The notes: a model not told the origin generated them from the letters alone. 64,000 bases of DNA from Arion vulgaris (GCA_020796225.1 CM036762.1:17779286-17843285), one strand, 5' to 3'; counted from the first letter of the stretch, positions 1-11,235 are shown. Made by a program: numbers and translations.

Positions 1-560
1 CATTTTAAAAAAAGTCTCGACTTGAACACAATAATACACTGCTTTCATCTTTTTCAAATCTTTATTAAATGGAGATAGTAATGTACCTACATATATGTAC
101 TTTCCGTTTCTGAAGACATTTTTAAACTTCAGTAAAGGGGTTGTAAAGATACATTCGTTTCCGTGAACAGACATCCAAAAGCCGATATATCGGTTTTGCG
201 ACATCATGAACATTACTCTGAACCGATATATCAGCTCTGAAGTCCCTTTGGGTTAAACATATTTGTTATTAGACACATCAACAAAACTGAAGTAATGACA
301 TTTGCTAGAGAAGAAAACACTACATGTATCTCCTTAGACAATCGCCCTTTAAAACAAGTCAAATACTTTTTTTCAGCAAAAGTAAGATAACTAATGAAAT
401 CCAACACAAATACAGCAAAGCAAATCAAATGATAGGTCAAATGGCGCCAATTTTAAAATGCAAACATGTCACCATGAACACAAGAAGATCAATGTTCAAC
501 ACAATCTCCCCCCGTTATGTTGTCAGTGCTAAATCTGGACGCTGACATCAAATGATAGAC
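1..560. other. AT-rich stretch, nothing recognised
   Basis: Short overlapping ORFs on both strands show no family resemblance, no membrane pattern and no repeats. A short palindrome-like run (CCGATATATCGG and variants, 181-235) is the only local structure. I see no gene. Confidence 0.5.
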
Positions 561-580
561 GAAAACTAGTCTTGTCAGAA

Positions 581-842
581 ATGAAGTGTCTACGCAGAAT
601 GCTGGGGTGTAACAAGAAGAGACCGGTCGAGAAATGAAGACATCAGAAAACAAGTGGGTACAACATCAGTACTTAATTCCATCAATAAACAACAAATTAA
701 ATTGTTCAGCTACATAAGCAGATTACTAACAGACAGTGCACCTCAAAGAGCAATGTTACTTCGATACAATGGATACAAAGCAAAAGGTCGTCCACGCTGT
801 GAGGCAAAACGTGATTGGAGAAAAGAAAGAAAAAAGTTATGA
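581..842 (+). pseudogene. LINE reverse transcriptase C-terminal relic
   Basis: The plus strand first reads MKCLRRMLGC and then, after a +1 frame change near 620, TRRDRSRNEDIRKQVG followed by a KLFSYISRLLTD-like stretch and a GRPRC box. This order (LRR.LG..RRDR.RNE.IR, a WFGH-like block, GRPR) is the usual C-terminal tail of non-LTR retrotransposon ORF2 proteins downstream of the reverse transcriptase. The frame change, the degraded WFGH block and the stop at 840 show a dead fragment. The LINE clade cannot be fixed from this piece. Confidence 0.7.
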
Positions 843-912
843 GACACTTTCTTTCAATCACAGACCAGAGTCTGATTGTTTATATCAGAATGTTTAACTC
901 TATAAATATTGC
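841..912 (+). repeat. Dispersed ~70-bp repeat, copy 1
   Basis: The segment from ACACTTTCTTTCAATCA to TTAACTCTATAAATAT is nearly identical to 14399-14465, which lies in the 5' flank of the receptor at 13013-14107. A shorter match occurs at 20146-20160. No coding sense is visible; it may be the end of an uncharacterised element. Confidence 0.7.
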
Positions 913-1043
913 CAGCATTTATAATGGCCGCGATAAATTCTTCATTAATGGAATCAACATTTTAAAACTAACGTTATTTTTCTTTAGTTTTGTAATATAA
1001 TCTCCAAATTTGTAAACATAATTATACGCAGACACATAACTAT

Positions 1044-1510
1044 ATCCCGTTCAACAACTCATGCTCACAGTCCAATGCGAATTGTAGCAAAACCATTCAT
1101 TCTACAGTATCCAAACTTTGCACCCAATCTTAGAATTATACCAACGCAAATGTCTTATGGAAGAATTTGCTATAGGAAACCTGGATTTTGTAATATAACG
1201 GTTTCCTTTTATGTTGGCGGCATATTTGGCTAGTCTGAAATGAAATTTTAGTTTTTACAGTTAACGCACCAATATGACATTTGATGAAAAGTCTCATGCA
1301 AAGGCGTATCATCCCATCTCATACATTTCGGCCAATGTTGACACTTGCAATAGAGTCTTGAAATAATAGAGACCTTTTTGTATTATATTTTTTAAATAAC
1401 TTACATTACAGATAAAGTTAGCTGCCAAGTCACAATGCCATCACCCTTTGATGTTCAGACTTCGGACTGGCAATGGCGTAGCTACTTGGAGACGTTCTTT
1501 TCAAATCGCT
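1044..1510 (-). mobile_element. Partial, decayed copy of the 1.2-kb TIR element
   Basis: The reverse complement matches the right part of the element at 34465-35675 over about 460 bp, including the end (CCCGTTCAACAACTCATG against AGTCCGTTCAACAACTCATG) and the GTAAGT-bearing internal block. The match stops near 1510, where repeat family R begins, so this copy was probably interrupted or truncated by family R. No transposase is visible. Confidence 0.75.
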
Positions 1511-2330
1511 ACTTAGGGTCAAAGCCGCAGTCATAGGGACAATGTCGGTCAGGCTTAGTGAGCTGTCACTAATCAAGATTCTATCCCACCTCCACGTGGT
1601 AACCCTTAAAACAGACAGAGGATTATGTCTGGCTAAGTGGATAGGGATCGAGGGAAAGCTACTCTGGTATAAATAGTGATGCAGACGCAGTTACGTTTGA
1701 TGAGATCTGCTCGCAAAAGACGAGCAGAAACCCAGAGTGATCACTTCTGCACGTTTTTCCCGGCCGATGGGAAAAACTGAATAAATAAAAAAAAAAATCG
1801 TAAGAATTGACAATGTGCGAGTGGTCAGGAGACCCATATCACCTCGAAACAACAGTTGCACCAAATTTTTGGAAAAAACGCAATGCGTCATGTCGACACC
1901 AGGAAAGATTGCAGTAAACTCCGTATCAGAAGCCAAGCTCAGATACATTTATTGGGTAAGATCCGATGAGCGCAAATCATAAAGTTGCATTCTAGAGCCT
2001 TACGACACTGTCCTCCCTGGGAAAACAGGACAAGGTACTGTTGCACTAACAATTAACATCCTCGGATGAAGTTGGGCTGGTGATGTTAACGAGTGCAATA
2101 TTCTCTGCTGCATTGCTAGCGCCAGTCTAGTGTTTCCTGGGGACATGTAAAATGAAGAGTAAACATTGCATATTGCCATGTTGACACGCACTTCCAATCC
2201 GCTGAGATTACTCCTATTCTGGAATAAACTCACCATTTAAAGAAAAGTAAGGCCGATAATGTAAAGGATGACCGGTAAACCTTTAATGTAAGGCCGATAA
2301 TGTAAGAAATATGACCAGTTAACCTTTACC
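1511..2330 (+). mobile_element. Repeat family R, copy 1 (partial)
   Basis: This segment matches 31790-33060 in the same orientation and 46090-47490 in reverse. Shared landmarks in order are GGGTCAAAG.CGCAGTCATAGGGACA, TTAGTGAGCTG.CACTAATCAAGAT, a TATA-like GGTATAAATAG at 1666-1676, a small hairpin (CTGCTCG...CGAGCAG, about 1707-1728), CCCGGCCGATGGGAAAA, a polyadenylation-like AATAAATAAA at 1780, and a block reading like GTTGQGTVALT. A TATA box, short leader and AATAAA this close together resemble an LTR, but I found no paired LTR and no gag or pol in this copy. Family identity is open. Confidence 0.65.
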
Positions 2331-2429
2331 TACGTGAAACAGTGTATGTCTGTGTTTGCCATAATGTGTGTGTCATGCTAGTACCAGCTTCATTTTCTTT
2401 TTAATGTAATCTGCTTAACAAAGAGACAT

Positions 2430-2620
2430 TCAGTGTAGTTGTAGCATCAGCAATGTTTCAATAATGCAGGCAATGTTTCCGTTAAACTATCGATGTCACC
2501 AATTCTCCAAAGTAGAGTAAATGGTTTCGAAATACAATCATTGTAGTCGTAGCATCAGCAATGTTTCAATATAGGCAATGTCTCCGGACGACAGTCAATG
2601 TCTCCGTACCACAGTCAATG
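2430..2620. repeat. Degenerate short repeats
   Basis: The phrase TAGCATCAGCAATGTTTCAATA occurs at about 2440 and 2545. Variants of CAATGTCTCCG recur between them and beyond, down to about 2760. It looks like an old, decayed minisatellite. The ORFs that cross it are not credible. Confidence 0.5.
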
Positions 2621-2779
2621 TCTGAAAAATGCAAAGTATAAATAATGCAATCAATGTATCCGCTACACAGTCGATATCTCCAAAATAGAGTGTGTCCGAA
2701 ATACAATCTGTGTCTCCGTAAGTTAAATGACATCTTCGAAATACATTCAATATCTCCATAACACAAACACAATCTAGAC

Positions 2780-3235
2780 AATAGATTCTCAAACTTGTTC
2801 GGCCCATCGCCCACTTTGCACAACATAAACTTTGTAACGCCCCTCCACATGTTACGTTTGTCAACGCCCCCCTTTCCCCACAAATATATACGTGCTCATT
2901 TTCTCTTTGATATAGAAAATTGATATATACGAGTTTCTGTAATACATGGTCAATTTTCAAATGATTATATGCATGAAATAGAAAATTGATGAAAAAAGGA
3001 TCGTGTAAAATGGGCATGAATTTAAAAGCATGCAGAATTCGAATTTTAAATAATTATTCAATCGCAAAATCACGAAAATAATTTAATTTAAAATATTTAT
3101 TATTAATGTCTTCTTTTAAGGAACCACCGAACCCTAATCTCCTGAACACCCCCAAATTGTTCAGAACCTACTATCGCCCCCTAGAACGCTTCAGTGTCCA
3201 CTGGGGGGCGGTACCGACCACTTTGGGAAACGCTG
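2780..3235. mobile_element. Non-autonomous hAT-like element (456 bp)
   Basis: An 8-bp direct repeat, ATCTAGAC, lies immediately outside both ends (2772-2779 and 3236-3243). The left end AATAGATTCTCAAACTTG aligns without gaps to the reverse complement of the right end, CAGCGTTTCCCAAAGTGG. The CAGNG..TCCCAAA terminus and 8-bp target duplication are hallmarks of hAT superfamily transposons. The interior is AT-rich with CGCCCCC-rich subterminal blocks and has no transposase, so it would have been moved in trans. Confidence 0.85.
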
Positions 3236-3364
3236 ATCTAGACTATTCAATGTCCGGTTATAACAGTCACTTTCTAAAACACAAATAAAGCGGTCATTAG
3301 TTCCATGACAACATTGTGTTGAAGTCAGCATCTGCTTTGATGAATGTCTAATTTTTAAGTCCCG

Positions 3365-3890
3365 TCTCGTTAATACAGGACCGTCATTGTTACAGTAAAT
3401 GCTGCCTCAACACAATATATCAGTGTTATAGTGTTACAGTCAACGTCTAATCAACACAATAACTCATTGTGACAGTGTCAACGTCTAATCAACACAATAT
3501 CTCAATGTGACAGTGTTACAGTCAACATCTAATCAACATAATATCTCAGTGTAAAAGTATTACAGTCAACATCTAATCAACACAATATATCAGTGTGACA
3601 GTGTTACAGTCAACATCTAATCAACACAATATATCAGTGTGACAGTGTTACAGTCAACGTCCAATCAACACAATATATCAGTACATGCATCAACATCTAA
3701 TCAACATTCAGTGACAGTGTTACAGTCAACTCTAATCAACACAATATCTCAGTGTGACAGTATTAGTCAACATCTAATCAACACAATATTCGGTGAGTAT
3801 TAGTAACATTAATCACATATCAGTGTGACACTGTTGTAGTCAACATCTAATCAACACAATATCTTAGTGTGACAGTGTTACAGACAAGAA
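3365..3890. repeat. 44-bp minisatellite, about 11 units
   Basis: The unit reads roughly AACATCTAATCAACACAATA followed by TCTCAGTGTGACAGTGTTACAGTC. Units decay around 3680-3830. It lies directly downstream of the minus-strand receptor that ends at 3918. Confidence 0.9.
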
Positions 3891-3917
3891 ATCTTGTCTG
3901 ACATGAATGTTGATGGT

Positions 3918-5045
3918 TTACCTGGTGATCTGTGATCGTCTTTTGTCCACAAATACTGCAAGCAAATGAGTTAACATATATTTAAACTTCGCATTTAACC
4001 TAAGATAAACTAGAAAATTTATAGAACAACCAAGGGAAGTAAACGCATACGCGAACGCCCAAATTGTTTTTCTTAAGTTTTCTTGATTTCCAGAGCTTGT
4101 TCCTGGAATGGCATAATACAAAGTTATTGTGATTAACTTCGGTATGTTACTTAATGTTAGTGTTATCGACAGGTAGAAGACAATTTTCATAAGTCGTCTC
4201 TCACGGTTGGATAATGTCGATTCCGTCTTGGCGCTTGGATATAGCTGTGTTTCAGAATCACTTCGAGATTGAACATTTGAAGAAGTTTGTCGAATTCTTG
4301 AGGAAACTTGCAGTGAATACCCCATCCACACTGCAGACACAATAACAACAGCTTGAGATATACCCCACAAAAATATTCCGAATGCTGTATCAAGTATTAG
4401 TTCGTATAACGCGAGTTCTGTAAGAATGAATACCGTCCATACATGTTCTGATGTCTCATTCAACGATGTATTTCTACTAAACAGCACATCTTCTCTACTT
4501 TGAGATTTATTGATAACTACAAGAGGAAAGTGAATAACAATATATATAATGAAGATTGTAAGTGTGGAGATAATACATCGGGATCTTGTGAAGATATGTT
4601 TCACTTTAAATGGAAAAGCTACACAGACACATCTTTCGGTTGATATCATGGCAGTGATCCAACAAGACACTTCATAGATCGCCGTATAAGACCACAGGAA
4701 AGCAACATTAACCAAATACTTAACATCAACAGGATTTGTTGGGTACAAGAGATCTATTACAAAACAGATACAGCTTGCTAGTTGTATGCTTGTAACAAGG
4801 TAATCAGTAAATGATAAAGCAAAGAGTCCTATACTCATGCTGTCTTTGAGACCAAGTTTGAAGAAGACGATCATGTTCAGGAGATTAGTGACAATACCAA
4901 AAATTGAAATCATCGTCGGAATGATAATGTTTATAACGATGTGGATGTTTACCATGACGTCATCGCTAATAATTTGTAACGACTTGTATACGCTTTCATT
5001 CGTAGGACCTTGGTGATGTCTGACGAGCATATCAGCATCAGACAT
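3918..5045 (-). CDS. Rhodopsin-like chemosensory GPCR, family I (receptor 1)
   Basis: A single-exon, uninterrupted 375-residue receptor. Seven hydrophobic segments fall at about 35-63, 73-98, 112-143, 156-177, 213-246, 284-313 and 326-349. D81 is the conserved TM2 aspartate. The TM3/loop-2 motif is TERC (E137, R138) in place of DRY, followed by the family block FPFKVKHIFTRSRC. TM7 ends NFLVY (343-347), an NPxxY variant with Phe for Pro. N16, N192 and N196 are N-glycosylation sequons in the N-terminus and extracellular loop 2. The start is supported because four paralogues share MS[DE]A at the same point. It should act in the plasma membrane of sensory cells through a G protein; the ligand is unknown. 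The closest paralogue is 35708-36835, with matching flanks on both sides. No TATA box or splice site is evident. Confidence 0.92.
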   Translation of the reverse strand: MSDADMLVRHHQGPTNESVYKSLQIISDDVMVNIHIVINIIIPTMISIFGIVTNLLNMIVFFKLGLKDSMSIGLFALSFTDYLVTSIQLASCICFVIDLLYPTNPVDVKYLVNVAFLWSYTAIYEVSCWITAMISTERCVCVAFPFKVKHIFTRSRCIISTLTIFIIYIVIHFPLVVINKSQSREDVLFSRNTSLNETSEHVWTVFILTELALYELILDTAFGIFLWGISQAVVIVSAVWMGYSLQVSSRIRQTSSNVQSRSDSETQLYPSAKTESTLSNRERRLMKIVFYLSITLTLSNIPKLITITLYYAIPGTSSGNQENLRKTIWAFAYAFTSLGCSINFLVYLRLNAKFKYMLTHLLAVFVDKRRSQITR

Positions 5046-5109
5046 TGTGTGTATTGAAAATATTCAGCAGTTGTTAGAACACATTAATGGCTATTGTTGT
5101 CATTTTATA

Positions 5110-5325
5110 TTAGCAGTGAAACATGTTTTCTACCTAACAATGTACCGATGTAACATCACTGATGAAATATGCGTTTTCTACCTAATAATGTAAACCTCTG
5201 ATGTAACATCACTGATAAAATATGCGTTTTCTACCTAACAAAGTAATAATGTAAAATCACTGATAAAGTATGTGTTTTTAACATAGCAACGCACCGATGT
5301 AAGATCACTAATAAAGTAGACGACT
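5110..5325. repeat. Upstream ~57-bp tandem repeat, about 4 units
   Basis: Units read like TTTTCTACCTAACAATGTA, then CCGATGTAACATCACTGATAAAATATGCG. The array lies 65 bp and more upstream of the receptor start at 5045. The paralogue at 35708-36835 has two units at the same place (about 36905-37005), and receptors 2 and 3 have one unit each (about 14200 and 19760). Copy number therefore varies in a shared 5' flank. Confidence 0.8.
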
Positions 5326-5447
5326 TCCTCAGATGTTTTCTCACTCAGACTTTAAATATGTGCTTAATTTTCTGAACTGTAAAAATTTCAAAAAACCTGG
5401 CTAATCTACTTGTTTAAGCTCTTTGCCAGCTAAAACTGGCAGCTATA

Positions 5448-5578
5448 GTAATAATAATTCCTCTCGTACCGGTTATACGTTACAGAGAGCCTGCAAGTAA
5501 TTTATCCATACCGCTCTGTCCTCTGCAACTCGCTCAATCTCTCCTATTGAGTTGAGACCGATATTATTTGCCTCATTT
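5448..5578 (-). mobile_element. 5'-truncated LINE 3' end, 131 bp
   Basis: The direct repeat GCAGCTATA flanks the insert (5439-5447 and 5579-5587). The paralogous flank near 37110-37145 lacks it, so the insertion came after the receptor 1/receptor 4 duplication. Read on the minus strand it is the last ~130 bp of the LINE family also found at 20966-21428 and 49997-50397, ending in a TTATTATTAC tail. Confidence 0.88.
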
Positions 5579-5589
5579 GCAGCTATATT

Positions 5590-6965
5590 TAATGTAAATT
5601 AAAATGAAAGAACAAATCCTTGAGTATGGAGACATCAATTCTAACTAGTTTCCAAGAAAACACTAAATAGCGTATCTGCTGTTATTTGTTTATTTTAACA
5701 CTTACTTTGTTCAAAGTTATTCTTATATACTATTCTGTATTTAACTTTTCATGAACGCTTCTATGTCCCGATAGAATCAGACTGTACTTTCTATATAAGA
5801 ATATATATCAGAATGTCGTGCCTTGAAACAAAAAGATTTCAATTCTGACTTTCATTAAACAAATTGGTGAACATTATTGTAGCATTGTATATTGTATTTA
5901 TACGTTTATGATAGTGATGAATACAGGGTTCTACCGAACATTAATATGTGCACCCGTATGAACTGGTAACCTTATGGCAATATAATTGTGATATTATTTG
6001 AAGAACCCGAATATCTCTTCCATTAAATCTATAACATAATATTTGCATAGTTCAGTTTGACGACGTTTAGTTCACGAAATTCGTAAGATTCAGTTCAGTT
6101 ATTATTTTACACATTTACTTGGTACAATAATTTACTGAGTTGTATAATATCTTTACTCTTTAAAGTATGTCTTATTTGCTGCTAGTAAAACATTTATTAC
6201 TGTACTTGAAAGTTGTACTACTGTGTCATGTTATTTAACCGATGCATTCATTTATCAATTCTCATTTTAACATCAATAGTCATCATATTTTAGCACAATC
6301 AAAACTACTGATAGCGAATTACATTGAAACTTTTATTTGCTTAAACCGACTTTTGTTTGACCGACATGTTTTTTGGTGTATAGAAAGATTTATATTTTGT
6401 TTTAAAACGAAAAGTTGCAATCGAATTTTAGGATCTCTCAATCGTTTCTTTCAGTCCAGAAAATATATCGTGTTTATGTAAACTTAGTTTTCGATAAAGT
6501 ATTGCGGGAACTTTATTAACCTGTCTAGTCACTTCTGCTTTTTACATTAACATTTCAACCTCATAGAGAAGTTTGTAAAATACAGATAACAATAATATGT
6601 CCACAAATTCCAACAATTGTTGATTTTTAAAGTTAAACCTGGCCATTTTATTTTGTGGTCGCGATTGATGTCGTATTGTTATCGTTAATATTTAAAGACT
6701 GGATTGAAACCATATACCATAGGAGAAATATCGTCTCCTTTCTTCTCCTTCTTCTTCTTTTGCTCTAGAGTAACTACTTACAAATCACTATTTATAATTT
6801 TGTGTTATATGCCAATAGATGTAAGTATGTTGCGATTCTAGTTTACTGAGATGCTACGATAGTTGTCCATGTCAGTCCGACACATTTGTTTTCCGTCCTG
6901 TAGAAATACTAAGTAACGTAGTCATTCTAAACACCACTAGGGAGACCGATCAGACAGACGATTCA
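5590..6965. other. Receptor 1 upstream flank and AT-rich spacer
   Basis: The part at 5600-5760 matches 37138-37290 upstream of receptor 4. From 5770 to 6965 I see AT-rich sequence with no convincing gene, repeat or RNA gene. The 79-residue ORF at 6242 shows no family resemblance. Confidence 0.5.
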
Positions 6966-6979
6966 GATGATGATTTGCC

Positions 6980-7485
6980 GTTAACATTCATCTCAGTCAC
7001 TTCAAGCACAACCAAGTCACAGAACACTAGGTCCACATGAACATTCATGTCAGTCACTTCAAGCACAACCAAGTCACAGAACACTAGGTACATTGAACAT
7101 TCATGTCAGTCACTTCAAGCACAACCAAGTCACAGAACACTAGGTCCATTGAACATTCATGTCAGTCACTTCAAGCACAACCAAGTCACAGAACACTAGG
7201 TCCAATGAACATTCATGTCAGTCACTTCAAGCACAACCAAGTCACAGAACACTAGGTCCAATGAACATTCATGTCAGTCACTTCAAGCACAACCAAGTCA
7301 CAGAACACTAGGTCCAATGAACATTCATGTCAGTCACTTCAAGCACAACCAAGTCACAGAACACTAGGTCCATTGAACATTCATGTCAGTCTCACTCAAG
7401 TCACAGAACCAGTCCATTGAACTTTCATGCAGTATACACTAGAGTCACAAAACTAGTCAGAACATTCATGTCAGTCACTTCAAAC
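6980..7485. repeat. 56-bp minisatellite, about 8-9 units
   Basis: The unit begins AACATTCATGTCAGTCACTT and continues CAAGCACAACCAAGTCACAG, AACACTAGGTCCATTG. Six central units are nearly identical, while the last two (from 7385) have internal deletions, suggesting recent homogenisation of the core. Confidence 0.92.
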
Positions 7486-8019
7486 TCAAGTAATTCTTAT
7501 ACGTTAAAATACATATAACGAATATTTACAGAGTATGTCTTGAAATAAAAAGAACATAAAACAGACATTGTGACATGACAATTGTCACTATTACTAACAA
7601 CATCCAAATATTAATGTTAGGACCAAACCACAAATATCAACATTTATAAACATTCGTACCAACCTTCTTCTATCAGTGTTAAACATGATTCCTCTCCATC
7701 ATTTAATAAATCACTTTGACTAGCAACAGTCTGTCACTGGAGGAAACTGCAACATATCTACCTTATTTAGAACATCCATACTACATGTTCTTATGATGTA
7801 AATTTATTAGTTATTTCGTTTATTTTTCCATAAGATAGTTATTAATAAACTACACATACAGAAGCCATTGTATGACTTGAACCCTATCCGACTGGTATTT
7901 CTGGTCAGGGTTTGTTATTTCAAATCTTAAAGGCAAGAGATTGGCTTCATTTCATCGGGTTTTGTTATAGACTCGGTCGAGAAGCTCAAACTTCGTAGCC
8001 GCAGCAATAATACTAGGAG

Positions 8020-8135
8020 TTATTAGTAAAAATAAACTCGACAATCGGACTAATCGGACAGATTCGAACCCCTGTCCTTAAGAATGCAATGCAATTTGTT
8101 TAACCACAGAGACGCTCTATGCCCCGACCCATCAC
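8020..8135 (-). repeat. tRNA-derived SINE-like segment (candidate)
   Basis: On the minus strand GGGGCATAGAGCGTCTCTG is followed by GTGGTTAAAC (A-box-like) and then GGGGTTCGAATCTGTCC (a good B box, GGTTCGAATC). This layout fits a polymerase III SINE head. No poly(A) tail or target duplication was identified, and it is not an intact tRNA. Confidence 0.45.
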
Positions 8136-8919
8136 ATTGAGTAGATCATTGCTAACATTAACATATCTGTTACATTATCATTGACGTCGTAAATAATTGA
8201 TATCACATGCGATTGAGATCAATTATATTTTGTTGTTTTGTTCATATATTGACAGGTTTGGTTTTGGAAACAGTAGAAAACCTTTAGCAGAAACGGCAGT
8301 GCTTGTTGAAGAGATAGTTCATCAACAGATGGTGGCAATGGTATTTGTTGTTTATCAACATTTTTTTTTATCTAGTTGTGATGTACAACTGCCTGAATGA
8401 TCCTTTCTTGCAGTTTGTAAAAACTTACTATTTTAATAATATTTTCAGTTATACGTTTAATTTATTTTCCGAGCTCTTTTTAAAGCTTGCATAACATGTT
8501 CCATTCAAAATATTACCTACTAAAATGTCTAATACAATTTTTAATATACATAATATTCCATAACAACTATTATTACAATACTCAATGAAATATACATAAC
8601 CAGCCAGTATGTAGGATGTGTTAAATAATGTTTACTTTTGCAGCATGTAACCTCGTCAAGACGAACCTACATATCTGTGACTACTTTTCTAGTAAAACAA
8701 ATTAGTGATGAGAGTACCAGGAAGCAATACAAAGACTGCATTGAATAAAAGTTGGAACATCCTCACAAATAAACAGACAGTCACTTTACAGAACTGACTC
8801 ATTTCTTTAAGACATCAATAGTGAAGTTAGTCTAGCAATACAACAATACATCTGTGAGGTACAATAAAATGTAGGACGAGATGACACCATACCTCAAATA
8901 ATGGTGGCATAAGCCACAT

Positions 8920-9120
8920 TAAGAGAACTGGTAGCAGGTATTATTCAAATTAAAAATGAGAAAGTCGTCAGGAGACAACAGAGTGTCAAATGAAATGATT
9001 ATTAACTTTAGAACGTCAACAAGAACAAAGCCGCTGCAAATTTACAATAAATGTTGGTCAAGTTCCACGGACCTGGAGAGAAGCGATTATGACACCGCTC
9101 TAGATACCAGGATTTTGCGC
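8920..9120 (+). pseudogene. LINE reverse transcriptase N-terminal fragment
   Basis: The plus strand reads ELVAGIIQIKNEKSSGDN, then VSNEMIINF, TKPLQIYNKCWSSS and, after a frame change near 9055, VPRTWREAIMTPL followed by a stop. This matches the start of the LINE RT domain (an LKNGKAPG..G..NEM block, then a W..G.VP..WR.A...PL block). The frame change and stop mean it is dead. Confidence 0.75.
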
Positions 9121-9489
9121 TGAAATTGTCGCTACCTCCAGCTACAGAACGACAGTTTTAGAAGTTGTCTTTACAAAACAATGGTCATCATGAAGTAACA
9201 TATTTCTTCCAGAACGTCGTTTGCACCACAGCCTGCTTGAAAAAAACAACAACAAAACTATGTGCCTCTAGCATGGTCTCACGGCTGTTCTAACGTCATT
9301 TTCAAGGTTTCTTTAACGTCCGGTTTCCACCTTCGTTTTGGTCTTCCAAGGTCTTTAGTTTGCATCAACGAACTCATTATTGAGTTATCACATGTAGTAC
9401 AAGTGGTAATGTACTCTGTAAATCCTGTAATGTGGTGCACAAATAATTATGTAACAGTGAATATCAAACTCATCCAAAGAGATATATAT

Positions 9490-9655
9490 ATCTTATTATT
9501 ATTAAAGATGGTGTCCTGGTGTTTATCAAGATGATTTTATTTATTTTCGTCCGCACCATCTTTGTGTGTGTTGTCACTAAGGTTGTAAATAGGGACGTCT
9601 TCTCTAGACTTGGTCTTAAAGACAATGCGACGTTACGTATTTGTGGCCATTTACT
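9490..9655 (+). pseudogene. Family II receptor relic (TM1 region only)
   Basis: The nucleotide sequence from AAGATGGTGTCC to GGTCTTAAAGACAATGCGACG aligns with 44080-44210, covering TM1 and the first intracellular loop of the family II pseudogene (FVRTI, RLGLKDN retained). Beyond about 9655 the similarity fades. It lies divergent to receptor 1, as the other family II members do to their family I neighbours. Confidence 0.72.
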
Positions 9656-10164
9656 CCGGGAGAGTTGATATTCGTTTACAGACAACTCGTACACTACTGT
9701 TCTTACGTTTCAGTAACTATATTAGCAACTTTTCATCGGACATCGGTCAAGAGATACGTGCATTTTGTTCAGGGATTTTGGACCTCCATGACTTCTCCTT
9801 ACATGTTCCATATGTCCACATTTTATTGATGTTACTGTGAAAGTGCTCTGTCGTTGACAAATGTAGGGATCTGTAAGATGCTGAGCATATAATTGGGCGA
9901 CTTGTATACATGGAGATTGATTTAAATGTTTACAATGAGGATCACACAGAAATCAGAAAATTACACAAATATTTATTGATTGATTTTGCTTTCTCTGCTA
10001 AAGTGTAAAGCTTGGCCTGAAAAAAACTGGACACTTAAGTTCAGTGAATGAGAAGTCAAAAGTCAAGGTCAGCAAACTAGAGCTGACCAAAATCTTACTC
10101 TAGCTCTAAGCGGTGGTCTTAGTAACATACTGCAATGTTGCAATCTGGCGAATAGAGTAGAGAT

Positions 10165-10225
10165 AGAAATACATCACAGTCCCAAAATACATCACAGTCA
10201 CAAAATACATCACAGTCCCAAAAAT
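10165..10225. repeat. 18-bp tandem repeat, 3 units
   Basis: CATCACAGTCCCAAAATA is repeated three times with one C-to-A variant. It has no visible function. Confidence 0.8.
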
Positions 10226-10504
10226 GCTAAAGTTAAAAACGAATGTAACGTAGCTTGTCGAAAGAATTGTAAACTGTGATAAAGTGTATCATCATCATTC
10301 AGTAGCTTGTCATCTGCAGAACTCTGAGCATCATAACAGTTCTTTCAAATGTCTCTTTCTAACTGGTCATTCTCGTCAAAGATGTTAGCCATCGCCGCTG
10401 TCAGTTCAATTATCTTCATCACGTATTCATTGTCGTTCATTCATTATCTTTGCTTTAAGAATGTCATCTTTCATTTTTCACTTGTCATAATCTGTATGTT
10501 GTTG

Positions 10505-10685
10505 TGTCTAAGTCTTGTCAATCTGATTATTCTCGTCAAACATAGCACAAGTGTAAGTGTCAATCTTATTATTCTCGTCAAACATAGCACAAGTGTAAGT
10601 GTCAATCTTATTATTCTCGTCAAACATAGCACAAGTGTAAGTGTCAATCTTATTATTCTCGTCAAACATAGCACAAGTGTAACAC
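10505..10685. repeat. 42-bp tandem repeat, 4 units
   Basis: The unit contains ATTATTCTCGTCAAACATAG and CACAAGTGTAAGTGTCAATC. Because 42 is divisible by three, both strands stay open (14-residue repeats), and the ORFs crossing it are by-products of the period. A diverged half unit near 10365 suggests the ancestral sequence. Confidence 0.88.
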
Positions 10686-11104
10686 CGTCTTTCTGCTTAC
10701 TTCCGGTAGAACGAATACGTACAAGAAGAAGATATGTCTACATATGTCTTTCTTACAGTTACAATAATGTTGTTCCTTCTGTTGCAATGAATGTTTATAT
10801 TTTTGTTTACGAAATACAAAATTTGATTTAATTTGCCATTTTACCTAAATCGTTCATAGGAAAGGCTGCAACAGAACTAAATAACAATATATATATATAT
10901 AATCATTTTTAAATGATTGTCTTCTTATTTTGTTTTCTTTTTGATTGCTTTATCAGACATTCAATCAAATATTATTAAGGACATCAAGAACAGGTCGGAG
11001 TCTGACAACACAGGCATAGAACTTATTTAGACATGATACATTCTATGTTCGTCATATCTTGGATACTTTTGAAATATCTGTCCATTTGTTGATTGTAACA
11101 ATAT

Positions 11105-11235
11105 CATGTGTAGCGTCTGTAGCCTAAGCAGTTGTGAGTGTACTGGCTCAAATCCCACGGTGGGCAAGTTTGGAAGCAAATTCGTTTCCGTGGGATTTTA
11201 CAAAAGGTAAAAATAGACTTCACCGTTCAGAAAGC
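11105..11235 (+). repeat. tRNA-like SINE head (candidate)
   Basis: GTAGCCTAAGCAGTTG resembles an A box and GGCTCAAATCCCACGG resembles a B box about 28 bp later. A body follows, without a clear tail. Confidence is limited because the spacing is short and no target duplication is seen. Confidence 0.35.

Noticed and set aside
2566..3017. 105- and 140-residue minus-strand ORFs
   Set aside because: They cross decayed minisatellite sequence and the left half of a hAT-type MITE. No family signal.
8020..8135. A functional tRNA gene
   Set aside because: A good B box is present, but the acceptor and anticodon arms do not pair into a cloverleaf. Better read as a SINE head or relic.
10349..10831. 160-residue plus-strand ORF with hydrophobic stretches
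   Set aside because: Its centre is a 42-bp tandem repeat, and the rest has no receptor motif or conserved context. Probably a chance frame.
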